This document shows, in pieces, positions 23,795 to 36,749 of a stretch of 64,000 nucleotides of DNA. Position 1 is the first letter of the stretch. Each line of letters opens with the position of its first letter. The position numbers and the translations under genes are program-made. The stretch comes from Gibbula magus (taxonomy: Eukaryota > Mollusca > Gastropoda > Trochida > Trochidae): contig OW388300.1 in assembly GCA_936450465.1 (NCBI GenBank), positions 17,311,266 through 17,375,265 on the forward strand, written 5' to 3'. Below the pieces are notes generated by a model, which did not search any database, had not been told where the DNA came from, and was given only the letters and a program-made list of their open reading frames with translations.

Positions 23795-24018
23795 GCCATA
23801 TTTATGAGTTCAGGAATTTAACATTTTAGATTGTAATTATACTGGCGTCTTCATGGCGAATGCAATGACAACATGCGACAAATCTTTACAGTTATATAGA
23901 AACTTGACAGTTATATTTTTAATTGTATCAGAACATGATTCTCATACAAAATATTTTAGTCAACTTGACTTAAACCCGTACTTCTTCATCCGGGATGAAC
24001 ATTTTCTATATTAATTTT
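23795..24018. repeat. Right copy of the LINE target-site duplication
   Basis: This is the partner of 16958-17167. It contains 14 extra nucleotides (TACTTCTTCATCCG) in the CCCG...GGATGAAC region, which the left copy lacks. The duplicated words CCG at the indel edges suggest deletion on the left by microhomology. The match ends at TTAATTTT; beyond it the sequence diverges from the LINE 5' end. Confidence 0.92.
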
Positions 24019-25049
24019 ATAGATTTTCTTATTTAGTTGACACATTGATGACAGACCATAGATAAAGAGGTATGCTATTTATTAGACTATGTCTGTACGT
24101 TGACATTCACTATAAACAGTTCTTGTCCTGTATAGGCACACAATATTGTGCCAGCATAGGTGTGGCAGAACATGAACAACGGTTTTGAAACATTCTCGCA
24201 GAATAAAATAGTTTATTAATATATTAAAACTAATGTCCGATTGCGATTTTGTGTTGTTTGGTACTTTTTTGACCACATAGCTGTTTCCATGGTGTGTTGA
24301 TTCAAAGTCATTACTGGTTGACAGACCCTGTGTGCTCTTGAACCCATGCTCTCAGTGGTCTCAGCTAATAGCCGTGCGGAGAGTGATACATTAAATATAT
24401 TCGACAGTTCAAGACGCTTTATCAGGAACTACAGGAGATACAGAAGTTTAGCCAAATATGTTTATGTTAAGGAAACTAGCCTCTGACAGCTTCTCAGTGG
24501 CTGTGAGTGCGCGTTTAATGATAGCACTGCAACTGTTACATGAATTAATGTATTGGAACTAAATTTAGTATACTTTTAGTAAAATATAAATGAGATAATG
24601 CATTTTGTACAGTGTTTATAGTGAACAGTATAGTCACGAATTACTTGTTTTCAATCCCCAAATGATTCTAACAAATAGTCGATGGTAAGGTCCGGTCAGA
24701 TTCGTTTAAACTTATCCTTCTGTCAGTCCAACATATAGTTAATGCTTATCGAGATGCTGTAATTTTTTGCATACAATATCAATTTATAAACTGTTAACTT
24801 GTTGGCACTCTCAATTCGCTGTATATTATTTACTTACTATGAAGTCTAAGACGATTCATGTTCTCAGATGATTGACATCTAACTTTAACGTTGATATTTG
24901 CTAAATTGTCTCATTGTGATTGTTAGTCTATTGTGTTCACTGTGTATAACCCTACACCGATATCGAAAGTAGGTGTATGTTTTACTTATAAACTCACCAA
25001 TAATACATAACCTGTCAATGATCTAAGCCCCATACCGAGGACATTTTAT
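24019..25049. other. AT-rich stretch, nothing identified
   Basis: This is the natural continuation of the LINE target locus. No gene or repeat is supported here. Confidence 0.4.
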
Positions 25050-26787
25050 ACATTACTTTACGAACTATTATGTAGGCGTAATTCAAGCTCTTGCTGCAAC
25101 CGGTGCTCAGCTCGTGTTTACATCTATCATTAATAAATATAATAAATACATTGCATTATTTAAGTGGACTGTTTTGCTTCTCAAACGTTTCTAAACGTCT
25201 TCATGATAGTAAGGATAAATTAAGTTCTTAAATTTATCGGTAATGGACGGTTTTCTGCAGATGGATTATGCACGGTTGCTCGCTGCTAGAAGCAGTACAG
25301 TACACAAAATGCATGACTAATCTTAACATGGGTTTATAATTATAAAACGATATTTGATATATCACAGTTACTTGTAGGTACAATTTATAGTTTCACTATA
25401 TTTCAAAGAACGCTTCGGAGATCTATTTGTACTTACCAAATTGATTTAACAGCTGAAAAAGACACGGTAACTTTTGTTTGAATTATCTCTTGACACATTG
25501 CGAGCAATTCTGTTATTAGTAATACTTTGATTTCAGTGCACGTGTCAATCATTACATTATGTTATAGTGTTTCAGGAAGTTATCAACATCCTGCTTGCGC
25601 TGAAAAAAATTGACAGAAAAACAATAAGAGCAATGAAGTTTCTTTCGTCCACTATTACGCTCCTCGCTAGGAACATTTTACCAATGTAGACCTCTTTATT
25701 GTCGGTGTACGGTTATACACAATGGTTTTTTAACATCTTGAATCATGTCTGAGATGGATGTATTTATTTTCATAATTCAATGAGCCATTGCAAAACATGG
25801 CCTTCCTGAGATTTGTATAATATGTCCTGTTCAGCTGGTTTTGAATGTCGGGTTATGGACGCTCAACTTATTGCTAAAGCATAACATAACATAATCAAAT
25901 CTGATCTATTGAAATTGCAATAATGAGCGTTCAGGGTTCCGGTGCCATTTGCAATGTCTCTATGGAGATAATTCAAGGATATTCAGTCCAAAGAATTATC
26001 TCTAATTGCTGCTACGAAATAAATTAAGGAGGATAATGACGGTTAAATGGGAGTTGATTTAGTTTGAATGTTTCTTTTTGTAAAAACAAGTTTGAATCCG
26101 ACAAGCAGGGATCGTTCACTGCCATTTGGATCCTTCATAAAATGTATCCTTCAAATAAGGAATTGAATATTCTAATGATAGCAATAATGATTCGATTTAC
26201 ATTTTCTTTGTTGTTACTCAAGTGTGTGGTTAGAACATGGACTATTCTATCAACATTTGGATTTATAATAAAATGAACCCTTTAGAAATGGAAAATGATC
26301 CTTTCCTTAAAAAAAATTATAATGTAAGTTAATGAAAATCTACACAAAAGATTGCATATATGTAAACTTTTTCATATTTAATTTGATACATTAACACTTA
26401 AAAAGAGGGATTTCTTTCTGAATGTGATGACGAAAATGCCTCTAAACAGCAAATTGCGATCATTTATAAGACACTTAGTTCCTGTCAATGACAAAGGAAA
26501 GGTCAACTTAACAATCCTTTACAACAAGTACTATTGTTTTGACTGATACCTGTCTGAATATAAGTGTACGAGTCCAACTGAAAATATTGACATTTTTATC
26601 ATTAATTTTCAGAACTAAAATAAATGTCAATCGTCTCCTAATTTATTGTATAGTTTTGACAGCCAGTGGTACTTCAAAAGAATGTAATTATCAATGCTTG
26701 ACACATGTACAAATGAAGTAGACTCTTGTACGGGTGTCTTTATGACACCTTGACAATCAAATGTTGTAAGCGCTTCAACAGGCAAGA
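25050..26787 (+). repeat. Low-copy segment B, copy 1
   Basis: The segment is collinear with 49173-50942. Shared stretches include CGGTGCTC...GCTCGTGTT, the long TTTTCTGCAGATGGATTATG region, TTACGCTCCTCGCTAGGAAC and GACAAGCAGGGATCGTTCAC. The match ends at CAACAGGCAAG (26787), the same position where copy 2 is fused to array unit 2. A frame at 26064-26276 has a counterpart in copy 2, but a frameshift changes the C-terminal half, so coding is not supported. Confidence 0.88.
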
Positions 26788-29205
26788 AGTATAAAAATGA
26801 GACATTTGATGACCCAAAATCATATGCACGTTATTGATGCAACGCACTACAGTATTCTGATGTTGTCATTTGACAAACTTCTTGTTTGTAATCCTAGCTT
26901 TTTGAATGTTAATATACAGAACCTCGAACAGGTGCATGCAATAGCTTACAAGACGGATTATACATAATTCAGAGCAGATACAGTTCGCTAAAATCAAACA
27001 AAAAACAAACACAAGATAAGTGATCGTAAAACATACACTATTGTTAATAATGGTTGCAAATTACACTAAAAATGCATAACATTCACACGGAATTGTTTTA
27101 AAATCAATTCGTGCTGTATGTTATCTCTATTACATCATCAGATATAGGTCAAACATCTACCTTTGACGTGGTTGATGTATGCGTCAAAAGGTTTCAAGCG
27201 AATAACATGACATATTCAGAGGGGGATATTCATTATTGGCAATAGTGTCTTATTACACAGAATTGAAACACTTATACATAAGCAATTAATATGCACATGG
27301 TTAATATTACTTTCAGGTGTCAATTCAATAAATTAAGTTATAAAACAATGATTTTAGACGCCTTAACTGGCGAGTATTTTTCAAGGATGACATTGAATTT
27401 GTGTTTTGCACACAAGGTAAATGATAACTTTGGACAAGTGAATAATGAAGACTCATATTCGTTTGACTTATGGAGAGATATATTATATAGGGTAAACCCT
27501 GTTCATCGTTTCCCTTTTAATGTACCATCTTGAAATAAATACCATTTAAATCAAATGAAAAACACATTTTACACGTCTCTCTGTGAAACATCATTATCGT
27601 CAAACAATTGGAGATTCGGTATCAGCAAAGTAAATACACATTTTGTTTTTATTCAAGTGGATACAAATATCAAAATATCTAACTAAATTGAAGGTTTCAT
27701 TCACAATTGGCAAACAGTTCAAAATCAAATTTCATCAGAATTAAGTTCAAAACTGTATCTGCATTCACGCAAATCGATCGTTCTTTCTGTAATATTTGAT
27801 TCTTAGAGATATGATTGTTAATCAAATCTGCTGCAACAGCCAGACCAATCAATAAAAACAAGAGTCTGGTAGAACATTTATGCTTAGTCATGAACATTTT
27901 CATTTACGAAAACTGAAAAATCAATTAGGTTCAAAATATCCAAAAAATAGTCGACCCTACATGTATGCAGATATATGAGAACATAACTATATGCAGTTTG
28001 TTGTTATTGTGATACATCTTTCTTAAATCAATTTGCGCTCTGTTCTACAGTCCTTCTTAAATGTTCAATGTCATCTTAGTTTTTTTCAGGATACACGTGT
28101 GACTTTAGGTTTTAAAAAAAAGCGAATTAGGACATACGGTGATTTATCTCTATGAACATACTCGCATTAAATCAACCTTATATAGTCTAAAAAACGTATC
28201 ATGATCGTTGGATGTCACACCTCAAGAGAAAGGAAATTATATCAAGATAATACTAGAGTTTAATTACCTGGCGTGATGTGTAACCTACTGGAGACTGACA
28301 TAGAAGACTGATACGCACATTAGTGTTTCTGGTTTCGGTAGTTGGCAGTTGGCTACATTGCAACTCCTGGAAGAAGCGTGAATGAGAAGAAACTAATACT
28401 TTCACATGAGGTATAAAGCATTCTATATGTTGGCTTTATTAGTTTTTACAGTTCCTTTTTATCATTTAGTTTCAGTTTAAAAACATAGTAATCCCACCCG
28501 AAGTTGTAAAAATGATTGAGATGAACTATTGTAAAGCTAGTTATAAAATAAAATAAAACATAGTTTACATTTATAGATATTTATTACAATATAAATGTAA
28601 AAAAATACCATTCACTATTATCAGTATTTAACTGAATAGTGCTCGCTATATCAGAAATAATGCCAGATGGAATGATGATAACAGGAACACTTAATGTTAA
28701 TGTTGTTTCCATTGAAATAGACCAGTGATGGGAAAAATCAAATTTGTCCATGTTGTCCTTTTATATTTCCCAGAGCATACCAGCTAAATAAAATTAACAT
28801 TTGAGGGACACCAAGCTACTTATGCTTCGTCATATTCTCGCAGCACTATAGAGACTTTCATTTTCAGCAGACATCACTTTTATGAGGGGACTCCAGACTT
28901 TATGACAATTTGTCCCGAAAAATCGCAAATGAAGTACTTTCTGAAATGAAAAAAAAAATCATTTAAGTAGTAAAAATAGTGTTGCACATCTGATTTAACG
29001 TTGAAGAGTGAATGAAATTGCCACTGTTTATATTGATATTGATTTTAGTCGTAACATTGCTCACTGGTATACCCATTTTACTTGTTTCACTATCATAAAC
29101 ATAAAAACGGCGTCCACCAGCTTCATTGCGGTGATATTTAATTTTTTATGATTTCTGTCTGATTATGATTTATTCATCAATGAATTTTGTGATCCATTTC
29201 GAATA
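26788..29205. other. AT-rich stretch with one candidate terminal exon
   Basis: Apart from the candidate exon at 27317-27533 no feature is supported. A minus-strand frame at 27697-27903 starts with a hydrophobic run (LLFLLIGLAVAA) that could pass for a signal peptide. It has no homologue or splice context that I can confirm. Confidence 0.35.
27317..27533 (+). CDS. Candidate terminal exon, product unknown
   Basis: A TTACTTTCAG acceptor-like site ends at 27316. The following frame, entered in phase after one base, stays open for 71 codons (CQFNKLSYKTMILDALTGEY and on to VHRFPFNVPS). It stops at TGA 27531-27533, directly followed by AATAAA at 27534. I do not recognise the product. Stop and polyadenylation signal almost coincide, which is odd. 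No upstream exon was found and the frame could be chance. Confidence 0.2.
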
Positions 29206-29207
29206 CT

Positions 29208-29516
29208 GAGGCAGTATAGGGCGGTGGTTAGCTTCGGATAAAGAGGTCCATGGTTCAAATCCTGCCAGTGATACGGCAACTTCGTCTGCAATAGAGAACA
29301 GGATACATGGATTAAGGTTTGGGTGCAATGATACCCTGAATTTCAGTGTAGTACCACCCTTGGTTCGATAGTCCCAGCTGTCACTTGCATGTTTCACCGC
29401 AATATATAGCCACATGCTGTTGCAGGCGTTCTCCCTGCAATAATAGTCGCAATCGTGATATAAGTGAAATACTCTTGAAAGCTGCGTTAAACCCCAAATC
29501 ACCTCACCTCACCTCA
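29208..29516 (+). mobile_element. tRNA-derived SINE family S, full-length copy
   Basis: The head carries an A-box-like TATAGGGCGGTGGTTAGC (about 29215-29232) and a B box GGTTCAAATCC (about 29252). The family body follows, and the element ends in ACCTCACCTCACCTCA at 29516. It lies in the opposite orientation to the copies at 12.6 and 34.4 kb. A minus-strand frame across it (29170-29502) is antisense to the SINE and is not a gene. Confidence 0.88.
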
Positions 29517-30780
29517 TATACTCATTGTTGCTGCGTCTAAGCAACATTACATAATTGAACGTTGAACCCAACGAAACCCTCATGTTAATAGTTGAAATTT
29601 TCTTCCAAGAGTGAAAATAGAATCAATCTTGTTATCAGCTCACATTGACATAACTATTGTCGTCTCAAAAAACCCTTTGTATGTAATTAATGCTTTCCAT
29701 GATTAACCCAAACCGGCTCAGTGACACTTTCAGTTCATCACCTTGTGCAGTAAAAACATCGTAAGAAGGTAGTTGAAGACATGACAAGTTGACATTAATT
29801 TAATTCATTTCAATTAATTAAATTCTGAACCAATAAAAAAGGTTTGTTAGACATCTTACTTTTGTTGTACTTGATGTTGACGTATTGTCTCCAACAGTTA
29901 TTTGTCAGCAAATTACGCTATTTTTGACCAATTTCACCTCCTTAAATAAAGTGCGCACTTTCAACGATTAAACTCAGATCCTTTCTGATTCAATTTTATC
30001 ACAAAGGTGGATACATAGCGAGTTTATATTTTCAAAATAAATGACACATAAAATTAAGCAGTTTTTATCATCGTTTTTCGCATATTAAACATGATTTTTA
30101 GTGACACACATGTTTTAGATATCAATTTCATCACTTCAACGTCATTTTTTATATTACCTACATGAACGAACAAAATTGACGTCACGGCAGTTTTGGTCAA
30201 TTCAAGTGTAACTTCGACGGCCTTTTGTGTAAATATTATTGAATATACTATCAAAAACGCATAGTAACACATATAGTTGACGGCAACGACATGCAGTATG
30301 TCGTAAAATGGCCGTTAAAAAGACGTTAATTTGCGGTAAATTTTAGCGATTTCCGTTAGTTTATCGATAAATCTATGCTTAAAAAGATGTAATGCATATA
30401 TTTTTAGCCTTATTCACAACAATAAATTGTTGTCACGAAATGTTACCATATGTGCGTTCGATTTCTTCGTCCCATCTCTCCTTAAGGAATAGATTGTCAA
30501 CCCATTCTTAAAAAAAACAAAATTATTAACGCGAATAAAAGGCGAGGGTAAACATTAATTGTATTCAAAGAAAGCTGCTCAATGAGTCAGTAACATAAAA
30601 GCCTAAATGACCTGAACATGATATTTGTGTTTAAACATTGACTGACCCCATAAGCGGGATCATCTGACAAACAACTCAGCAAACACTATTATTCGTCAGT
30701 ATTCACTTACTCCTTCATCGAGTGGATTGTGGATATAACCTTTAAATGTTCATCCTCCCTTGTATAACATACTTATTTCA
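29517..30780. other. AT-rich stretch, nothing identified
   Basis: No gene or repeat is supported here. Confidence 0.4.
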
Positions 30781-30781
30781 T

Positions 30782-30896
30782 AGGACAAAAAGTGGTGGAA
30801 TCTGCTTGTTGGAATTTCCCTGGATTATTCAGGATCCGCCATTTTTTGGGAGAATCTGGAAGAATCCGGCAAACGGATTCCACCACTTTTTGTCCT
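30782..30896. mobile_element. Palindromic mini-element, family P, copy 1
   Basis: The ends are inverted repeats: AGGACAAAAAGTGGTGGAATC at the left and its exact reverse complement at the right. The interior holds repeated ATCCGGC/TCCGGATT-type words. A second member with the same ends and interior words lies at 40541-40668. It has no coding capacity and behaves like a fold-back MITE. Confidence 0.85.
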
Positions 30897-30899
30897 GTG

Positions 30900-31485
30900 T
30901 ATGATAATAGTCTACTTGAACGTGTTCACAACATTTATCCACACGGGAAAATGTCTTCTACAACATTTGTGTGACAGTTGTAACATGTGGAACATATTCT
31001 ATTGTATTAGCTTCATTTGATAAAACAATAAGTCTTCTTATGTTGTGATACAAGTTGCAAACTGTAATTTACAAAACACATAAAATGTACAAGATCAAAA
31101 GTATCAAATTAGAGGATTTACATGAAATGTATTATGTTGCTCGTTTAATGGTCATCCGACCGAAAAATTCATTTATATTAGCAGTCTTTGGTATGATATC
31201 AAACATTACACCTTAAATCATATTCGAACAGTATTATGGAATGAACAACACATTTGAGTAATTATTGGTGAATATTTGATCTTTAGTACAAGGCTTTCAA
31301 AACAATCATCCACATATAGAATGTGTTTCACTCCAAATTATTAAATTGTTCAGGGATCAATGAACCTGTACGTTCATACCTTTTAAGACAAGAACCAGGG
31401 CATAACTTCAAAGTTTCTATTTCAGGTCCAACACATTCCGTACATGTTGATTAAATCTAGGTCTACTATGAAACCACAGGAAATT
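30900..31485. other. AT-rich stretch, nothing identified
   Basis: No gene or repeat is supported here. Confidence 0.4.
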
Positions 31486-31487
31486 GA

Positions 31488-31581
31488 ACAATGTTCATAA
31501 AAGTATCCACACCCCTCTATACCAATAGGCTAAAGGAGCGACACCCGCCAAGAAGGATGTGGATACTTTTATATACATTGT
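31488..31581. mobile_element. Short fold-back element, about 94 bp
   Basis: The left arm ACAATGTTCATAAAAGTATC continues into CACA. The right arm is its reverse complement with two mismatches and ends in ACATTGT. The loop region is about 46 bp. A MITE-type origin is likely. No other copy was found in this window. Confidence 0.75.
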
Positions 31582-31584
31582 TTA

Positions 31585-32325
31585 TAATTAAGATATTGAG
31601 TATCCTCAATTTCCTCTGTCTTACGCATCGTTTTAGAAATGGCACAATTGATATGATTTCATTATTTTGCTTGGTGATTTTAGGTCCACTACACTTCTTT
31701 GGAAGATATATTCTAAGCTGTACAAAGAGACAAGATTAGATATAACATACATGTTGTAATTAAAACTGATTTTATACCACATTTAAAAGACAAAAGTTGA
31801 ATTGATTTCATTAGTTATTTCATTCAAGATGTGTCAATTGTTACTGTGATTATTGTATAATCAGTTCAAATGATTTTGAAAAGGTTCATGTCAAATGAAA
31901 GTTATTATCATGGAAAAGTTTCATGAAATTGCTCGGGGAAATAAATAATTTATCAATATAGAATATATATTTGTAAATAACGGACCACAGAAAGCAAAAA
32001 CATGTATGTTCAATACACTGAATTAATCACCAATGGTATAACAGTTTAGTTGAAGGGAAAACAATGTTTTTTATGGCTCATTTAGAATGTATTGAGTCAC
32101 GGTATTTTTTCTTACATGATCTACAACAAGAGTCCGTTAGTGAATAAAAAGGTGTTTTATACTACATTGGTTCTCTGTGTTGGGAGATTAATGCGACCAT
32201 CATCCTTATTGTAATTGATAAAAAAAATACAATGTGAACACTTGTGAATAGTCCCGCGATAATAACTTCAAAGTACCAGATAATGCATAGTTTAAATCAC
32301 AACCTAACCAATATCGTGTTTTTCT
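31585..32325. other. AT-rich stretch, nothing identified
   Basis: A weakly repeated motif near 31640 (ATGATTTCATTATTTTGCTTGG) resembles words at 32508, 36669 and 35244. No gene is supported. Confidence 0.35.
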
Positions 32326-32329
32326 GTTT

Positions 32330-32600
32330 TCACGTCTAGTAATCCGTGAACATGGATGTTCACCACTGTCCTTCAAACCGTGTACGATTCAGAGAGGATG
32401 TTATTTCAGTGCTCTGTAGTGCATATTAGATACCCTCAGCTGGTGATTAGGTTTCAGTCCACTCAAAGACGTATTTTATGGCTAAGGTTAAGGATAGTAC
32501 ACAGCATGTGATTTCATTACCTTGCTTCGAGTTTTCTAGTTCCTTTATATTACTTTTGAAGGTGTCTTCAATCGTGTGCAAAAATCTAATCTATCTGGTG
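32330..32600 (+). repeat. Segment C, copy 1
   Basis: The segment is collinear with 36430-36745. Shared runs are GTTCTGTAGTGCATAT/GCTCTGTAGTGCATAT, GATTAGGTTTCAGTCCACTC, ACACAGCATGTGATTTCATT and the final TCTAATCTAT. Weaker collinear similarity continues to about 33050 and 37330, suggesting a decayed tandem duplication with a period of about 4.2 kb. Related words also occur in array unit 3 near 57040-57110. Confidence 0.75.
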
Positions 32601-33145
32601 CTGGCATTGAGATTGAGGAGTGTTTTTAGCACATCTTACTGCCAGTCAAAAATCAGTATTCTTGGATTAACAACAAAAATAACATAGACCAAACTAAATT
32701 GAAGCTATCAACAGACACGAGATTACGCGTACACATCGAGAACAGCCAGTTCATGCAATGTTTATTGCACCAAACCTTTAATCATATGAAAACGAAGATG
32801 TTAACAAGATCTTAATCTAAAATGGTAGTGATGACTTTGTCCTTAGTACAATGCCCTTAGGCCTTAGTGCGCCATGGCCAATGTGTCTTATTTAGTTTAT
32901 GGACTGGAATACGTCGCAGTGTGTGATTTCCTGGAATTGGCTAGACGAGTCTCTAATTGGTGCAAAATGCCTCGCAAGCAATCATTGCATTATTTTGTAA
33001 TCAGATTTAATTTAATGATCGAATATAACCTAGTATAGCTGCAACAAGTATGACAACAGTCTTAGTACAGAACATGTAATTTGTTTATAATTTCACTGGT
33101 GTATTATGTATTAACCAAATTTGATATATATATATAATATATATA
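32601..33145. other. AT-rich stretch, continuation of segment C
   Basis: Only scattered similarity to 36750-37330 is visible. No gene is supported. Confidence 0.35.
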
Positions 33146-33146
33146 T

Positions 33147-33533
33147 GGTGGCACGTGGTCCTGTGCATAGCTCAGTTTACCGCTATCAGTGAAGTTCAGA
33201 AACAATGGACGCGGCTCGCCGCATGGGTAGGTTACCCGCTACATTGCTGGATAAACTGAGAGTTTGAAGGGTCATTCCCTGCCCCACACTGAGACATGAG
33301 TTGAGAGACCCTGGTTAAGTGACTTAGTTCGAAGTGTGCCTCTGTCCACCCAGCAGTAAAATGGGTACCTGGTATGATACGATGGTAGTCTGAATTTGAA
33401 CCTTGAGCGCCTGACAGGCGACCGGTTGTATTCTCCTTCGGGAGTGTTCTGTACTCGTGGACCAGGGGTAATATGTCGGTCGCGCCATGAGCAGGTATTA
33501 GTACCTGGAGGTAGCGCGTTATAAATATCCACA
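33147..33533 (+). mobile_element. SINE with TGGGTACC core
   Basis: The element starts after a TA microsatellite with GGTGGCACGTGG and an AGCTCAGT word that could be an A-box remnant. The middle contains GTCCACCCAGCAGTAAAATG followed by GGTACCTGG, and it ends in AGCGCGTTATAAATATCC before another TA run. The same central core and a similar GCGC...TATAAAT end occur in the SINE at 39690-39983, though the heads differ. The two TA runs at its edges may be the target-site duplication. Frames crossing it are not genes. Confidence 0.75.
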
Positions 33534-33539
33534 TTATAT

Positions 33540-34385
33540 ATATACTGTTGTTCTTTTAGTCACTTACGTGTCAGACTATTGGACCCAGTTGTCACTTCAT
33601 CACACAAGTGTATCCCTAAAAGTAGCTGATTTATTTGAAAATCTAACACTGACTAGTTTTATTTGAAAATGAATAGATTATTACCTGCGGTCCGCTTCAT
33701 TACATGGAATATGACAAGATCATGACAATACTAAACTTTTAAATGATCTGATTATTTGAATATATTTCATTTATCTTCAGTTATCTATTTCACTGATGTG
33801 GTACTCTATTCAGTTTTTGATTTATGTACTGTAGTGGTGTTCTAATAAGCCTCATGGTTTATTCACCCCTTCAGATTTTATCTTTGAGATAAAATATGTT
33901 TAATCAAGTTGAAACTACTAAAATGAAGAATAAATTTTAGATTTATGTGACCTTGAATTGAAAATTTAATTCCTTGCTGTAGATATCTTTTCTATTTTTT
34001 AAATTCGAAATTGCAAAGGCGCCCAAATAACACTATCAAAACGATCCCAGTTGAAACTTACATTTCCACAGTAATGACGTCTATGCATTTAAATAAGCTC
34101 ATTTCCTTCATCATTGCGAAACTGCATCAACATTGCACAGAAAAAACAACGTATATATTTTATGTGTTTTCTCATTTGTGGACCGACATTAAATGACATT
34201 GTTTACATTTCGCAATGTTTTGATTCTTCTTTTTTCTTTTGCAAATTAAAGAAATTTGGTGACTGAAAATAAAAATGGAAATGTTTATAATCATATTTCT
34301 TTCAGACAAAATGATGTATTGTTATTGCCTATGAACAATTCTACCTCATCATATTTAGTCTATGATTTCTATTGCGTCGACAGTC
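33540..34385. other. AT-rich stretch, nothing identified
   Basis: No gene or repeat is supported here. Confidence 0.4.
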
Positions 34386-34388
34386 AGT

Positions 34389-34675
34389 GAGTGAGTGAGT
34401 GAGTTGGTGTTTAACGCCGCTTTCAAGAGTATTTCACTTATATCACGGCTGCTAGTATTATGTCAGGGAGAAAGCCCGCATCACCATGTGGCTATGCTTT
34501 GCGGTAAAACCTGCGAGCATCGGCTGGAACTAGCGAACCATGGGTGGTACTACGCTGAAATTCAGTGTAACATTGCACCCAAACCTTACTGCGTGTAGAA
34601 CAGTTCTCTACTGCAGACAAAGTTGCCGTGCCCTTGGCGGGATTCGAACCCCGGACCTCTTGATTCGAAGGCGAT
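34389..34675 (-). mobile_element. tRNA-derived SINE family S, head-truncated
   Basis: Read on the minus strand, the B box GGTTCGAATCC lies at about 34639-34652. The sequence then breaks off before an A box would be reached, so the head is truncated. The body is well preserved. The tail ends in a (GTGA)n tract (34388-34404 on the plus strand) instead of the ACCTC tail of its relatives. Opposing frames across it are not genes. Confidence 0.88.
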
Positions 34676-34689
34676 GTGACAATCAGAAG

Positions 34690-36429
34690 CAATTAGCAAA
34701 ACATTGTAAGAGATCCAGTACAGTGTGTGATGACCGGTCTCACTGTCAGCCTTTATAAACAGTTAAGTAGTTATTATCACAAATAGCGAAATTAATGTTG
34801 GTTTAACTCCATGATGAATTGATATTTCTGTACCACCTAAGGATTATCACATAAATGTCGATAGCATGGCATCTGTACCTACTGAGCATTTACAATTGTC
34901 ATATCTATAATGTTCTCCAATCATGTTCTAACGATCTCATGGAATGGAATAATGAAAAATGTTTAGTAAATATAAAATAAAAACTTTATTAAAAAATATT
35001 TAATAGCTGTTTAAAACTTCGAAACAATTATAAAAAAAGAAGATTTAGAGTGGTCTTCAAATTGTTTTAAAAACCAATGAATTATTAAAAATTTCCTTGT
35101 GATATTAAGCTTTATACCTATTATTACAGTTCAGTGGAGATAACTTCAGATTTTGAGCCTATCATATTTACAACGAGTTTGGATGTGTGTTTACTGTAAT
35201 GTATTGTTTTATTAAGAGAAGGAATAGCACTAGACATGTAATTTCATCATTTCGCTCGGCAACTTAGCTTCCTTTATATGCTTGGGCAGTTATCCTAGAA
35301 GATGTGCTTTAAGCACAAGACACATTGTCAACACAAATTTACAGAATGTTTATAGCGCTATAACAAAGTATTTTCATCATTTTATTTCTTGTTCATGGGC
35401 ACAGTAATATCTTTGTATTTTCTACATCAGCATAAAACATTTGGTTCAGTTATCAATAACACATTGGCCTGCATGGAAATAACCATAATATGAATTGATG
35501 TCATTGCTCCAAATTGAGCCAATAGTTATTACAATCAATCGTGAAAAGTACAATATGCTATAATTACTTCATGTATTATTGAAATAATGTTGGTTTATTA
35601 TTTGGTAAATGTACACGGAATTAAGACGTTTATGATGTTTATTACAGAGATTTGAGAAACTCGTTTTTATTAATGTTCTAATAACACGTGTCATTGTTGC
35701 TTCTTTATTGATTAGTTTCTTTATTGTCCTTTATTGGCAAAAGAAAGTACACACCTATGTTGGTTTTATCATATTATAATTTCAATTAGATATATATCAA
35801 GCTTTCGACGTCAGGCGTTAAGTCAGAAGTTAACGAGAAACTTCTACATGTTTTTTTTTTAATTTAAAATATTTTTTGGGATAAAACACAACTGTGCATC
35901 GGTAAAAAAAACCTCATTTTCTATGTCAAAATCAATGTATATGCCTGATTCTGCACACATTTGAAACATTTTAAACATGGTAGGGCTCATTGTGTAAATT
36001 TAATCGGCATTAAACAAACATACTTTAAATTAAATGTAACCAAAGTCACCAATTAATTCATTCAAACTGCTGCAGATAAGTAGTATTGTATCGTGCCATA
36101 GCCATATACATATTACTTCTTTGAAAATATTGATTCAATCGAAACACACTGACGTGTATACTTTCTTTTGCCTGGCAGTCTGTGAAGTAAAGCAAGGTAA
36201 AGTATTAACATTATGAACTACATAATGCGTAAGAGTTCACTGGTGAATAAATATATATGTGATGCTACCACGATCCCATGGAGAATATCATTAAAAAGGG
36301 ATAATTCCCAATTTGAACTCTCCCGCATTGTTCCACAATGATATGTTTAAAGTGTCAGATTATCCATACATTTTAGTGTCTATCCCGTATATTCCTTTGT
36401 TTTCTGTATTCTAGCCTAGTAATACATGT
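34690..36429. other. AT-rich stretch with short repeat matches
   Basis: Weak similarity to array block h is seen at 34690-34790 (GTGTGATG...CAGCCTTTATAAACAGTTA). The segment 36038-36098 matches the reverse complement of 54835-54885, sharing a CTGCAGATAAGTAGTATTGT word. No gene is supported. Confidence 0.4.
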
Positions 36430-36745
36430 AGATCAACGTTCACCACTGTCCACAGACATCAATGAGAATGTTAATTCAGTGATTTCTGTTTTCACGCCTT
36501 ATACACCAAAATAATAATTGTTCACTACTGTCGTTGGCACCTTATAAGATTCAAGGAGGATGTTAGTTCAGTGTTCTGTAGTGCATATGAGATACCGTCG
36601 GCTGCTGATTAGGTTTCAGTCCACTCAAACACGTATTATTTGGTAAGGGAAAGGAAAGCACACAGCATGTGATTTCATTACTTTGCTTCGAGATGTTTAG
36701 TCCTTAATATTGCTTTGAAGCATCCTCATCGGTGTGAACAAGTCT
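36430..36745 (+). repeat. Segment C, copy 2
   Basis: This is the partner of 32330-32600 in the same orientation. Neither copy has a frame conserved in the other, so a coding role is not supported. Confidence 0.75.
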
Positions 36746-36749
36746 AATC

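Noticed and set aside
26064..26276. Frame shared with 50206-50424 in segment B
   Set aside because: A frameshift between the copies changes the second half, and no splice context or motif supports a protein.
33232..33534. Two overlapping minus-strand frames of 86 and 100 codons
   Set aside because: Both lie entirely within a SINE on the opposite strand.
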